Made by a program: the position numbers and the translations under genes. A DNA stretch of 40,532 bases, taken from Deltaproteobacteria bacterium (GTDB taxonomy: Bacteria > Myxococcota_C > UBA6777). The stretch is from the NCBI GenBank assembly GCA_002731275.1, contig PCBK01000187.1, positions 1-40,532 on the forward strand. The letters run 5' to 3'. Below, piece by piece: positions 7,546 to 15,200 of the stretch; position 1 is the first letter of the stretch; each line of letters starts with the position of its first letter. The notes beneath the pieces were generated by a model. That model was not told the origin of the DNA. It saw nothing but the letters and a program-made list of their open reading frames with translations, and made no database searches.

Positions 7546-7983
7546 ATGAAAGTCGCGATTTCATCGGATCACGCAGGAAACCAGCTTCGTCAGTTTGTCA
7601 AAGAATGGTGCCTTCAGCGAGGCTATGAGGTGATCGATCATGGCCCCCAAGAGGAAGGCTCTGTCGATTACCCTGTGTATGCGGCACCTGTCGCTAAAGC
7701 TGTACAGAGTGGTGTTGTGGATAGAGGGATCTTGATCTGTGGAAGCGGGATGGGCATGAGTATCGCAGCCAATCGTTTTCAAGGTGTACGTGCCGCCCTC
7801 TGTCGAGAAGAGTTAAGTGCCCGTATGTCACGCCTGCACAACGACGCAAATATTCTCGTACTCGGCGAGCGTTTTACCGGATTGTCGATGGCCGAAGCCA
7901 TTCTTTCGGCCTGGTTTGATACGGATTTTGAAGGCGGAAGACATGCGCGTCGTGTCGGACTCATCGATAAAGAAAGTGAATAA
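7546..7983 (+). CDS. rpiB: Ribose-5-phosphate isomerase B
   Basis: This 145-residue protein is the normal RpiB length. It interconverts ribose 5-phosphate and ribulose 5-phosphate in the pentose phosphate pathway, supplying ribose phosphate for nucleotides (and, via GTP and ribulose 5-phosphate, riboflavin). Family marks are SSDHAG near the N-terminus (7-12), the CGSGMG loop with the catalytic Cys65, and the SRLHNDANILVLG segment with the conserved His. AAGGAG sits 8 bases before the ATG. It is the first gene of the operon that continues with glyA, a partnership common in bacteria. Confidence 0.95.
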   Translation: MKVAISSDHAGNQLRQFVKEWCLQRGYEVIDHGPQEEGSVDYPVYAAPVAKAVQSGVVDRGILICGSGMGMSIAANRFQGVRAALCREELSARMSRLHNDANILVLGERFTGLSMAEAILSAWFDTDFEGGRHARRVGLIDKESE

Positions 7984-8005
7984 CATGCGCAAAAAAAGCG
8001 CATGT
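7983..8005 (+). other. Hairpin between rpiB and glyA
   Basis: ACATGCGC, a loop of seven A, and GCGCATGT form a perfect 8-bp stem starting at the last base of the rpiB stop codon. No U-tract follows, so it is unlikely to terminate fully. It may protect the rpiB mRNA end or mark a processing site (inference). Confidence 0.5.
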
Positions 8006-8042
8006 CTTGAAAAGACCTACCACCCAAAAGAGGTAAGTGAAT

Positions 8043-9305
8043 ATGTATGAAGCCCTTCGCAAGACAGACCCCGATGTATTTGGACATTTTCGTTCTGAGC
8101 TGCGTCGCCAGGAAGAAGGTTTGGAGTTGATCGCGTCCGAAAACTTTGTCTCACGTGCAGTCATGGAGATCATGGGATCACCATTGACCAACAAATATGC
8201 GGAAGGCTATCCCCGCGCTCGCTACTACGGTGGGTGTGAACACTACGATGAGATCGAAATCCTCGCGATTCGTCGCGCCAGAGAACTCTTTGGCGTCGCA
8301 CATGCAAATGTCCAACCTCACTCCGGTGCACAGGCGAACATGGCTGTATATATGGCGATGCTCCAACCGGGCGACACCATCTTGACACTTGAACTGTCAC
8401 ATGGCGGGCACCTCAGCCACGGAAGCCCCGTCAACTCTTCTGGAAAAATGTACAACGTCGTCCATTACCGCGTCGATCCAGAGACACATCGTCTCGATTA
8501 CGATCACGTCCTTGAGCAGGCGAAAACCCACAAACCCAAATTGATCGTCTGTGGGGCGAGCGCATACCCCCGCGAGATCGATTTCGCTCGTTTTCGTCAG
8601 ATCGCCGATGAAGTTGACGCATTGTTGATGGCTGATATCGCACATATCGCAGGCCTTGTCGCTGCAAAAGTGCACAACGATCCCATCCCTCACTGCCACT
8701 TTGTGACGACCACCACACACAAAACGTTGCGTGGCCCACGTGGTGGGATGATCTTGTGTGGAAAAGAGTTCAAACGTCCCATCAATTCCTCGGTGTTCCC
8801 AGGCATGCAGGGGGGACCTTTGATGCACGTGATCGCGGCCAAAGCCGTGGCGTTTCAAGAAGCTCTTCAGTCCTCCTTTAAAACGTACCAACAACAAGTG
8901 CTCGATAACGCACAGGCCCTCGCTTCTGCGCTGATCGACAAGGGGGTGACGATCTTAACAGGCGGGACTGATAACCATCTCGTGCTGCTCGATGTCAGCA
9001 AACTCGGTCTCAACGGCAAGCAGTGTGAAGATGCCCTCGAAGGCGCTGGAATCACGGTCAACAAAAATATGATCCCATACGACACCAACTCCGCGAAGGT
9101 GACAAGTGGGATTCGTTTGGGCGTCCCTGCTGTGACCTCCCGTGGCATGAAGACGGAAGAGATGGCGCAGATTGCGTCATGGATCACAGAGGTCTTCCAC
9201 GCACCTGATGATGAGGCTTTGAAACAACGCGTACGTGATGAGGTCAGAGATTTGTCTCTTAAATTCCCTCTTTATCCTCAGCTGCTTGAAGGGGCACAAG
9301 GATAA
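8043..9305 (+). CDS. glyA: Serine hydroxymethyltransferase
   Basis: This PLP enzyme (420 residues) converts serine and tetrahydrofolate to glycine and 5,10-methylene-THF, the main entry to one-carbon metabolism. Marks include [30 protein letters not shown] (conserved with YAEGYPG.RYYGGC of other SHMTs), the PLP-proximal [11 protein letters not shown] and the [11 protein letters not shown] motif whose Lys (about residue 227) forms the internal aldimine. I chose the ATG at 8043 rather than the GTG at 8037 because AGAGGT then lies at normal spacing. It sits between rpiB and nrdR, the usual arrangement in many Proteobacteria. Confidence 0.96.
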   Translation: MYEALRKTDPDVFGHFRSELRRQEEGLELIASENFVSRAVMEIMGSPLTNKYAEGYPRARYYGGCEHYDEIEILAIRRARELFGVAHANVQPHSGAQANMAVYMAMLQPGDTILTLELSHGGHLSHGSPVNSSGKMYNVVHYRVDPETHRLDYDHVLEQAKTHKPKLIVCGASAYPREIDFARFRQIADEVDALLMADIAHIAGLVAAKVHNDPIPHCHFVTTTTHKTLRGPRGGMILCGKEFKRPINSSVFPGMQGGPLMHVIAAKAVAFQEALQSSFKTYQQQVLDNAQALASALIDKGVTILTGGTDNHLVLLDVSKLGLNGKQCEDALEGAGITVNKNMIPYDTNSAKVTSGIRLGVPAVTSRGMKTEEMAQIASWITEVFHAPDDEALKQRVRDEVRDLSLKFPLYPQLLEGAQG

Positions 9306-9396
9306 TTGTGAGTGGGGGGTGCGTCCTTTTCCTGTCATCGGCATCTCAAGTGACGTCACCATTTCGTGATATGAATTGAACCGGAGTAGACGGACG

Positions 9397-9870
9397 ATGC
9401 GTTGTCCTTTTTGTGAAGCTACCGATACCAAAGTGATAGACTCTCGTAGCAGTAAAGACGGTTATGTTGTGCGACGACGCCGTAGTTGCGAACATTGTAA
9501 AAGTCGATTTACGACCTACGAAAAAATCGAAGATCTTCTGCCCATGGTCGTGAAAAAAGACTACCGTAGAGAGGCTTTTGATCGAAAGAAAATCCTCAAG
9601 GGTGTGCAGCAAGCCTGTCAAAAGCGGCCTGTCAGCATAGAGACGATCGACTCGATTGTTGACTCCATCGAAAAACATTTTATGGAGCGCAACGACAAAG
9701 AGATCGAAAGTCGAGAGGTTGGAGAGCTGCTCATGGACGCTCTCCGAGAAGTCGATCAAGTTGCGTACGTTCGTTTCGCAAGTGTCTATCGGGAATTTCG
9801 AGATGTTGGAGAGTTTATGGTAGAGCTTGAAGATCTTCTTGCAAAGGAAGGAGAGTCCAAGGGTGAGTAA
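9397..9870 (+). CDS. nrdR: Transcriptional repressor NrdR
   Basis: This 157-residue protein has the standard NrdR plan: an N-terminal zinc ribbon (CPFC at 3-6, then C..C around residues 31-34) that binds NrdR boxes, followed by an ATP-cone domain (about 46-136) that senses ATP and dATP and represses ribonucleotide reductase genes. The motifs VIDSR, RRRRSCEHC and RFTTYE are typical. The ATG at 9397 is preceded by CGGAG; an upstream TTG would add seven residues before the conserved MRCPFC and is unlikely. Its 3' end overlaps the ribD start by 8 bases. I see no ribonucleotide reductase gene in the window. Confidence 0.95.
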   Translation: MRCPFCEATDTKVIDSRSSKDGYVVRRRRSCEHCKSRFTTYEKIEDLLPMVVKKDYRREAFDRKKILKGVQQACQKRPVSIETIDSIVDSIEKHFMERNDKEIESREVGELLMDALREVDQVAYVRFASVYREFRDVGEFMVELEDLLAKEGESKGE

Positions 9871-10966
9871 CGACGAGCATTTTATGCAGATCGCCCTCGA
9901 TGAAGCGAACCGCGCACGTGGGCTGACCAGCCCCAATCCCCTCGTCGGTGCTGTCATCGTAAAGGACGGTCAAATCCTTTCAAAAGGCTATCACCACCGC
10001 GCAGGACTTCCTCACGCTGAGGTCGAAGCTCTTGCTCCTCTTGGAGGCAAGGCTCCCGGCGCGACCATGTACGTCAATCTAGAGCCATGTTCTCACACTG
10101 GTCGCACGCCACCCTGTAGCGCTGCCGTGATTAAGGCCGGGATCAAGCGCGTCGTGATTGGCGTCCAAGATCCTGATCCACGTGTCAACGGCAATGGCAT
10201 TCGGCTGCTTGAAGAGGCTGGTATCGAAGTCACCACAGGTGTCCTTGAGCAAGCATCTATCGCTCTTAATGCCGCATTCTTTACGGCCATTCAAAAACGT
10301 CGACCTCGTGTCTCGTTGAAAGTCGCGACGAGCCTCGACGCGCAAATCGCGACGCACACAGGCGATGCAAAGTGGTTGAGCGGTGAGCCTGCCCGTAAGT
10401 GGGCACACCAAATGCGCGTCGAGCACGACGCGATCCTCGTCGGCGCAGGCACTGTGATCGCCGATGACCCCTCTCTTAATGTCCGTCATGTCGAAGGTCG
10501 CGACCCTTTGCGCGTCGTCCTTGACTCCACACTTCGGACACCCCTCACTGCCAAACTCTACACTGCCCCCCTCGCAGAAGGCACGATCGTCATCTGCACA
10601 CGGCCTGATCAAGACAAACACAGCGCTCTTCTCGAACGAGGTGTCAAAGTCTTTCAGGTGGCCGAAGATGAGTCGGGACGTCCTGATATCACAGAGGTGT
10701 TGTCTGTGCTGAAGGAGCTTGGGTATCTCGATATTTTTGTGGAGGGAGGTGGGGAGATCCACGGGGCCTTTTTGCAAAAGCAACTCGTCGATCGCCTTTA
10801 CGTTGTTGTGACTCCATGGCTGATCGGGGAAGATGGTATCTCCGCCTTTCGTTTCCCCAGCCCCAACAAGTTGTCCGAGGCGATTCGTCTTACACCTATT
10901 GCCCACACACAGCTTGGCGATGATCTGATGCTGACGATGGAACCTCATTGGGAGCCGTCTTCTTAG
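9863..10966 (+). CDS. ribD: Bifunctional riboflavin biosynthesis protein RibD
   Basis: This 367-residue protein has two fused domains. The N-terminal pyrimidine deaminase (about 1-145) shows the zinc motif HAEVEAL and PCSHTGRTPPC; the C-terminal reductase (about 146-360) shows SLKVATSLDAQIA, DAILVGAGTVIADDPSL and FVEGGGEIHGAFL. Together they convert the GTP-derived pyrimidine to 5-amino-6-ribitylaminouracil phosphate. I place the start at GTG 9863: AGGAG lies 9 bases upstream, the product begins VSNDEHFMQIALDEA as expected, and it overlaps the nrdR stop, suggesting translational coupling. ribH follows after 55 bases; ribE and ribBA, which usually come between, are absent. Confidence 0.94.
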   Translation: MSNDEHFMQIALDEANRARGLTSPNPLVGAVIVKDGQILSKGYHHRAGLPHAEVEALAPLGGKAPGATMYVNLEPCSHTGRTPPCSAAVIKAGIKRVVIGVQDPDPRVNGNGIRLLEEAGIEVTTGVLEQASIALNAAFFTAIQKRRPRVSLKVATSLDAQIATHTGDAKWLSGEPARKWAHQMRVEHDAILVGAGTVIADDPSLNVRHVEGRDPLRVVLDSTLRTPLTAKLYTAPLAEGTIVICTRPDQDKHSALLERGVKVFQVAEDESGRPDITEVLSVLKELGYLDIFVEGGGEIHGAFLQKQLVDRLYVVVTPWLIGEDGISAFRFPSPNKLSEAIRLTPIAHTQLGDDLMLTMEPHWEPSS

Positions 10967-11021
10967 TCACCCAGTGCGACCCCAGCCCAATCTATGTTCG
11001 AAATAAAGGAGCCGTGAAAAG

Positions 11022-11498
11022 ATGTCACGTGTAATTGAAGGAAATCTCGTTGCGACTGGTATGAAGTTCGGGATCGTCGTTGGGCGATTCAACTCATTTT
11101 TGTGTGAACAACTGCTTGAAGGTGCTGTCGATACAATCGTACGACATGGCGCTTCGGAAGATGACATCGTGATCTTTCGAGTCCCTGGTGCATTTGAGAT
11201 CCCACTTGCCTGTCAAAAGGTCGCTGAAAGTGGTAAATTTGATGCGGTCATCGCGCTGGGGATCGTGATCAAAGGTGGCACACCTCACTTCGACTTTGTC
11301 GCTGGCCAAGTTGCAAGTGGTGTGACCAACGCGACGCTCTCAACAGGTGTGCCTGTGGCGTTTGGTGTGTTGACGACAAACAGTATCGAACAGGCGATCG
11401 AGCGCTCTGGAACGAAGATGGGCAACAAGGGTGACGAAGCAGCTCTTGCGGCCATTGAGATGGTTAATTTGCTCAAACAGGTGGATGCGAATGTCTAG
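11022..11498 (+). CDS. ribH: 6,7-dimethyl-8-ribityllumazine synthase
   Basis: The 158-residue enzyme condenses 5-amino-6-ribitylaminouracil with 3,4-dihydroxy-2-butanone 4-phosphate to form lumazine, the penultimate riboflavin step. Marks are [32 protein letters not shown] with the catalytic His, and [16 protein letters not shown]. Length is normal and subunits usually form pentamers or 60-mer shells. AAGGAG precedes the ATG by 10 bases. The stop overlaps the nusB start. Riboflavin synthase and the butanone-phosphate enzyme must be encoded elsewhere. Confidence 0.95.
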   Translation: MSRVIEGNLVATGMKFGIVVGRFNSFLCEQLLEGAVDTIVRHGASEDDIVIFRVPGAFEIPLACQKVAESGKFDAVIALGIVIKGGTPHFDFVAGQVASGVTNATLSTGVPVAFGVLTTNSIEQAIERSGTKMGNKGDEAALAAIEMVNLLKQVDANV

Positions 11499-12039
11499 TC
11501 GCCGAAAAGGTCGTGAGCTTGCGTTGATGGCTCTCTATGCAATTGATGGTGTTCCCTCTTTCGAAGTGTACAAAGCGCTCAACCAATTTTGGCGCTTATA
11601 CGACGATCCATCGATTTGGGAAGCGCTCTTTGCTAAGAAAAGAAAACGTCCTCACCCCATGCAAGAGCCGCATCTGTGGGAAGCCTTTGATGTGTTGACA
11701 CTCGAACCCATCGAGATCGCCGCACCCCCCGAAGGAAAACCCGCTGAGGCGCATGCATTTGCCCTCGTTCGGGTCGAAGGTTTCATCGAACACTCTACTG
11801 TCATCGATAAAGCTATCTCCGCGTCTGCACGTGGATGGCGGCTTCAGAGGATGGCGCAGGTTGATCGAAATATCCTGCGACTCGGCGCATACGAACTTCT
11901 GTTTTGTGAAGATATTCCCCACGCTGTTGCGATCTCCGAGGCTATCGAGCTTAGTAAGCGCTACTCCAATGCGAAGTCCCGTTCGTTTATCAACGGAGTC
12001 CTCGATCGCATTCACAAATCCCGCAAAGAGTACGTCTAA
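11491..12039 (+). CDS. nusB: Transcription antitermination factor NusB, enlarged form
   Basis: The C-terminal half carries clear NusB signatures: [22 protein letters not shown], the [15 protein letters not shown] segment and FINGVLDRI. The N-terminus [16 protein letters not shown] is also typical. NusB with NusE (S10) binds boxA RNA in rRNA leaders and allows antitermination. At 182 residues it is about 40 longer than usual NusB; the extra part lies around residues 45-95 and includes KKRKRPHPM and a Pro-rich stretch. The ATG at 11491 overlaps the ribH stop, as expected for the ribH-nusB pair. An upstream start in the same frame would only add unrelated residues from inside ribH. Confidence 0.9.
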   Translation: MSSRRKGRELALMALYAIDGVPSFEVYKALNQFWRLYDDPSIWEALFAKKRKRPHPMQEPHLWEAFDVLTLEPIEIAAPPEGKPAEAHAFALVRVEGFIEHSTVIDKAISASARGWRLQRMAQVDRNILRLGAYELLFCEDIPHAVAISEAIELSKRYSNAKSRSFINGVLDRIHKSRKEYV

Positions 12040-12061
12040 GATCTGTGCGGAGGCGACAGCG

Positions 12062-12583
12062 TTACAGCTCTGTTTCGATGCGCGCGCCGAACAAAAAACG
12101 CCACTCCTGTCCCGTCTCTTGTTCCCCATATCGCAGTCTATAATCCACCGCAACAAAAAGAAACGCGCCACCTTTGACCCTCGCAAAGCTCCGGTCTTCT
12201 TTGTACCGTCCTGTCGTCCTGTACCCCAAAGAAGCACCTTGTCGCCAAGCAAACAGGGCGTATGGATTGCCGAAGTCGAGAACCGGACCTGTAAACAGGC
12301 GAAAGACACCCCGGTATTCGAACAGAAATCTAGGCGCGAGGGTGGCTCTTGTTGCGAAGTTGGATTCGAGGCCGGCGCTGACGCCGAGCGCGATATGATC
12401 CCAATGTTCCCAAAGGTGGATAAACTCGATGGATACAGTGACAGAGCCTGCTGGTATGATTTGTTTGGGGACGGGGATCAGCTCATAGCCAGAATAAAGA
12501 CCCGGAGACCAAAATGCTTCGGAGTGACGTGGGGTGAGTAAGCACAGACAAGAAAGCACAATGATAGAGATAAACCTCATCAT
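12062..12583 (-). CDS. Secreted, possibly outer-membrane barrel-like protein
   Basis: I do not recognise the family. The 173-residue protein has a signal peptide (about 1-24, MMRFISIIVLSCLCLL then HSEA) and a mature part of alternating hydrophobic and polar strands rich in aromatics and Gly (LAPRFLFEYRGVFRLFTG, ASLGYRTTGRYKED, AFLFVAVDYRLRYG), ending in hydrophobic/charged residues (WRFLFGARIETEL). That suggests a small beta-barrel. The start was placed at the ATG that overlaps the phosphatase stop as ATGA; the frame stays open upstream but that part lies inside the phosphatase gene and looks artefactual. It converges with nusB, 22 bases away. Confidence 0.6.
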   Translation of the reverse strand: MMRFISIIVLSCLCLLTPRHSEAFWSPGLYSGYELIPVPKQIIPAGSVTVSIEFIHLWEHWDHIALGVSAGLESNFATRATLAPRFLFEYRGVFRLFTGPVLDFGNPYALFAWRQGASLGYRTTGRYKEDRSFARVKGGAFLFVAVDYRLRYGEQETGQEWRFLFGARIETEL

Positions 12584-13494
12584 GAGGGCTCGACTTTCGG
12601 TGTGAGGATGCCATAGCGAATGCCTCGGTCGGACACGAGGATTTGCTTGACACCCAAGTGGGCCAGGGTGGTCTTCAAGATGACGATGCCAGGGATGATG
12701 ACGTCGGCTCTGGCGATACTCAATCCTGGAAGGGTCTGTCTCTCTTCGAGAGGGAGCGCCATAAGTTGATCGAGTATACGGTCGATCTCTTCGCATACGA
12801 GCAGCTGCCCGTGGACGAGGTCGCCGTCGTAAGGCTCAATTTGACGGGCGATCGCAACGAGTGTTGTCGCGGTCCCCGCGACAGCAAGCATCGGCTTCGG
12901 TGTGGGGATGGGGGGGAGTGTATGTAGAAGGCGTTGTGTGTGTTGTTTGATTTGCTCTAGTTCTTCGGGGAGTGGGGGATCGTGGTGGATGTAGGCTTCT
13001 CTAAATTTGAGCGCTCCCATCTGCAAACTCGCGACTTCTTGCCCACCAGACCACGTAAACTCCGTGCTACCACCACCGATGTCGATCAGACAAGGGGCAT
13101 TCTCCGAAGGTAACGCGAGCCCACTCAAAGCTCCACGCCAACTCGTCTTGGCTTCTTCCAGGCCTGCAAGAATTTCAATCTCGAAGGCAAACTTTTCTTT
13201 GGCCTCTGCCACAAACGCTGTTCCGTTACTTGCACGTCGAAGAGCGCTTGTCCCGACAGCACGTACATGTGTTGGTGGGATGTTGTGGTGTTGAAGTCGT
13301 TCCTGAAAGTACGCGAGCGCGTCCATTGCCCGAATCCATGCTGGCGTTTTGATCTTCATGTCCGGCTCTAGTTCTTCACCAAGCCTGACACTGAAGAGTT
13401 TTTCCTCCACAACGCACTGCAAATCTCCCTCTTCCAATTCCGCAATGGTCAGCAAAAAGGAATTGGTCCCAAGGTCTATTCCCGCTCTGAGCAT
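12580..13494 (-). CDS. Ppx/GppA family phosphatase
   Basis: The 304-residue protein belongs to the exopolyphosphatase / pppGpp phosphohydrolase family of the actin-like ATPase fold. It shows AGIDLGTNSFLL near the N-terminus (phosphate-binding loop 1), GTSALRRASN, IDIGGGSTEFTW (phosphate 2) and AVAGTATTLVAI (adenosine-like loop), then SDRGIRYGIL at the C-terminus. These enzymes hydrolyse polyphosphate or convert pppGpp to ppGpp; which substrate applies cannot be read here. At about 300 residues it is the short form without the C-terminal HD domain. The ATG at 13494 has GGAGA upstream; in-frame codons further upstream give an unrelated hydrophobic stretch. It overlaps the next gene by 4 bases. 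Confidence 0.88.
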   Translation of the reverse strand: MLRAGIDLGTNSFLLTIAELEEGDLQCVVEEKLFSVRLGEELEPDMKIKTPAWIRAMDALAYFQERLQHHNIPPTHVRAVGTSALRRASNGTAFVAEAKEKFAFEIEILAGLEEAKTSWRGALSGLALPSENAPCLIDIGGGSTEFTWSGGQEVASLQMGALKFREAYIHHDPPLPEELEQIKQHTQRLLHTLPPIPTPKPMLAVAGTATTLVAIARQIEPYDGDLVHGQLLVCEEIDRILDQLMALPLEERQTLPGLSIARADVIIPGIVILKTTLAHLGVKQILVSDRGIRYGILTPKVEPS

Positions 13495-13709
13495 GAGTTC
13501 TCTCCAGGCACAGCAAAGTAATCCCACGACCTCCAGACAGTCTGAGACCAGGCTGGAAGAAGCCTCCATATAGAGGCAAAAGGAGTTGATACAAATCAAG
13601 GTGCAAATTATCACACATGATCACATGTTGAAAACAAACGACCATTTTTTTTTGAGCTTGACCAAATTTGTATGGGTCGCTTTAGCGTTTTTGCGCGGGG
13701 AGCTTAGGA

Positions 13710-14447
13710 CTATGGAAAGGTTGTGTGGTAGATGATCGGGAGATTTTTTCGCCCTCCGCGCTTGAGCGCAATGGCGAGGAGATGGGCATCGGAGATGGCT
13801 AGTTGTTCGAATTGCCAATCTGATGGGTTGTCGTCGATCTCTGGACCAAATGAGATCGTGATGGGGGGAGTGGAGAGATGGAACGTGAACTGTGCGAGTG
13901 GTAGCGCGAGGCCCATACCTTTGGCTTTGATGTATGCCTCTCCAAGGGTCCAATACTGGAAGAAACGATGTCTTCTTTGCTCTTCTGGGAGGTCGTGAAG
14001 GCACTGAATCTCGTGGGGAGAAAAAAACCTATCTGCGATGCTCATCGGTTCTTTGACGCGCAGTGTCCCTTCCACGTCCACTCCAATATCCAACTCTTTT
14101 GTAAGGGCACAGACGATGTAGCCGTCTGTATGTGAGACATTAAAGCGCAGTGGCGGGAGCCCAAGACTTTCGGCGATCTCTGGGCGACCGTATTCGTTCT
14201 GATCAAATCGCCAATCCTTCGGAGACAAGTCCATGTAGGATGAGAGCGTGCGTCTGATCAGGGCTCTCGTCAACACAAACTGGTGCTTGTGTTTGTCGAA
14301 TTTGTAGCGCTGGTGACGTTCTCTCTCTTGCTCTGAGAGCAAGGACAGATAGCCTTGGACCTCTTTTGGGTCCGTGTGTTGCGAAGGCTGGATGATATAG
14401 AGATGGACGGCGTCTTGGAGTGTGGGGTAGAGGGTGGGGTCAAACAT
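13710..14447 (-). CDS. Sfp-type 4'-phosphopantetheinyl transferase
   Basis: Enzymes of this family move phosphopantetheine from CoA to a serine of acyl or peptidyl carrier proteins. The 245-residue, two-lobed protein shows LPPLRFNVSHTDGY, IGVDVEG (121-127, metal-binding Asp and Glu), ADRFFSPHEI and WTLGEAYIKAKGMGL (166-180). In most family members the WT.KE motif has Lys before the Glu; here it is Gly169, while Glu170 and Lys174 are kept. The start lies 5 bases after the pal stop with no clear ribosome-binding site of its own, so translation is probably coupled to pal. No carrier protein or polyketide/peptide synthase gene is nearby; it may serve primary fatty-acid synthesis or a distant cluster. 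Confidence 0.85.
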   Translation of the reverse strand: MFDPTLYPTLQDAVHLYIIQPSQHTDPKEVQGYLSLLSEQERERHQRYKFDKHKHQFVLTRALIRRTLSSYMDLSPKDWRFDQNEYGRPEIAESLGLPPLRFNVSHTDGYIVCALTKELDIGVDVEGTLRVKEPMSIADRFFSPHEIQCLHDLPEEQRRHRFFQYWTLGEAYIKAKGMGLALPLAQFTFHLSTPPITISFGPEIDDNPSDWQFEQLAISDAHLLAIALKRGGRKNLPIIYHTTFP

Positions 14448-14452
14448 GTGGT

Positions 14453-15175
14453 TTACTTGGAGACTTTGAATTCAGCGCGTCTGTTTTTGGCAAACGCAGC
14501 TGCGTTTAGCCTGGGGTCCGCTGGTTTTTGGTGTCCATAGGAGACGACGGACATGCGGCTGTTACTGACGCCAAGGTTGAGCAGGAATTGCTTCACCTTG
14601 ATCGCGCGTCGTTCTCCCAGCGCGAGGTTGTACTCGACACTCCCGCGTTGGTCGCAGTGGCCGGAAATTTCCAACTTCGCTGAGGGGTGTTTGTTGAGCC
14701 AGTCAGCGTGTCTTGTGAGGATGCCCTTGGCTTTCTCGGTCAGTTGGGAGCGGTTAAAGTCAAAGTAGATGGTCTGCAGGGATTGCCTGTTGTCCGTCGT
14801 GTTCTCCCCGGGCGCCGTAACGATCGTCGGAGGTGTTGGGAGCGCTCGTGTCTTGGGAGGGTTGAGTTTTTTCAGGCAATCTTTTTTGTTGATCTCGGCT
14901 TCTTCTTTGGCTTTCTCGGCTTGTTTGCGTGCCGCGTCAAAGGCGGTCTTGGCTTTTTCGTATTTGCCTTGATCCATGTACTTTTTGGCGCGCGCCATGA
15001 GATTCTCTGCGGAGCGGAGCTCATCTTTGGCGCAGTCACTCGCGCGCGCTGCACGAGCCCTTTTGAGCGCGTCCATGGCTTTTTTGTATGCGTTTGTCGG
15101 TGCTTTCTTCGGGCAGCCAGCGAGCGCGATGCCCAAGAGCAACAGAATCATCAGTATGGGTGTTGACCTTTTCAC
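14453..15175 (-). CDS. pal: Peptidoglycan-associated lipoprotein Pal with extended helical N-terminal region
   Basis: The signal ends in LAGC, so it is an outer-membrane lipoprotein. Residues about 30-105 are Lys/Ala/Glu-rich and predicted coiled coil (AMDALKRARAARA, KAKTAFDAARKQAEKAK), an addition relative to E. coli Pal. The C-terminal OmpA-like domain (about 130-240) has TIYFDFNRSQLT, SGHCDQRGSVEYNLALGERRA and RRAEFKV, which bind diaminopimelate in peptidoglycan. Pal links outer membrane to wall and is recycled by TolB. I favour GTG 15175: GGAGG lies 8 bases upstream, but only 2 before the ATG at 15181. tolB lies 25 bases upstream and a phosphopantetheinyl transferase gene follows at once. 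Confidence 0.92.
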   Translation of the reverse strand: MKRSTPILMILLLLGIALAGCPKKAPTNAYKKAMDALKRARAARASDCAKDELRSAENLMARAKKYMDQGKYEKAKTAFDAARKQAEKAKEEAEINKKDCLKKLNPPKTRALPTPPTIVTAPGENTTDNRQSLQTIYFDFNRSQLTEKAKGILTRHADWLNKHPSAKLEISGHCDQRGSVEYNLALGERRAIKVKQFLLNLGVSNSRMSVVSYGHQKPADPRLNAAAFAKNRRAEFKVSK

Positions 15176-15200
15176 AATCATTTCCTCCGTGTCGGGTGTG

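Noticed and set aside
10079-10948. A 289-codon open frame antisense to ribD
   Set aside because: ribD is unmistakable on the other strand; this frame has no start signal.
11753-12541. A 262-codon open frame on the plus strand
   Set aside because: It overlaps the nusB coding sequence in another frame and then runs antisense to the 12062-12583 gene; no ribosome-binding site or family resemblance.
12584-12796. Upstream extension of the secreted protein at 12062-12583
   Set aside because: The extra 70 residues are Arg/His/Pro-rich, lie within the phosphatase gene and would bury the signal peptide.
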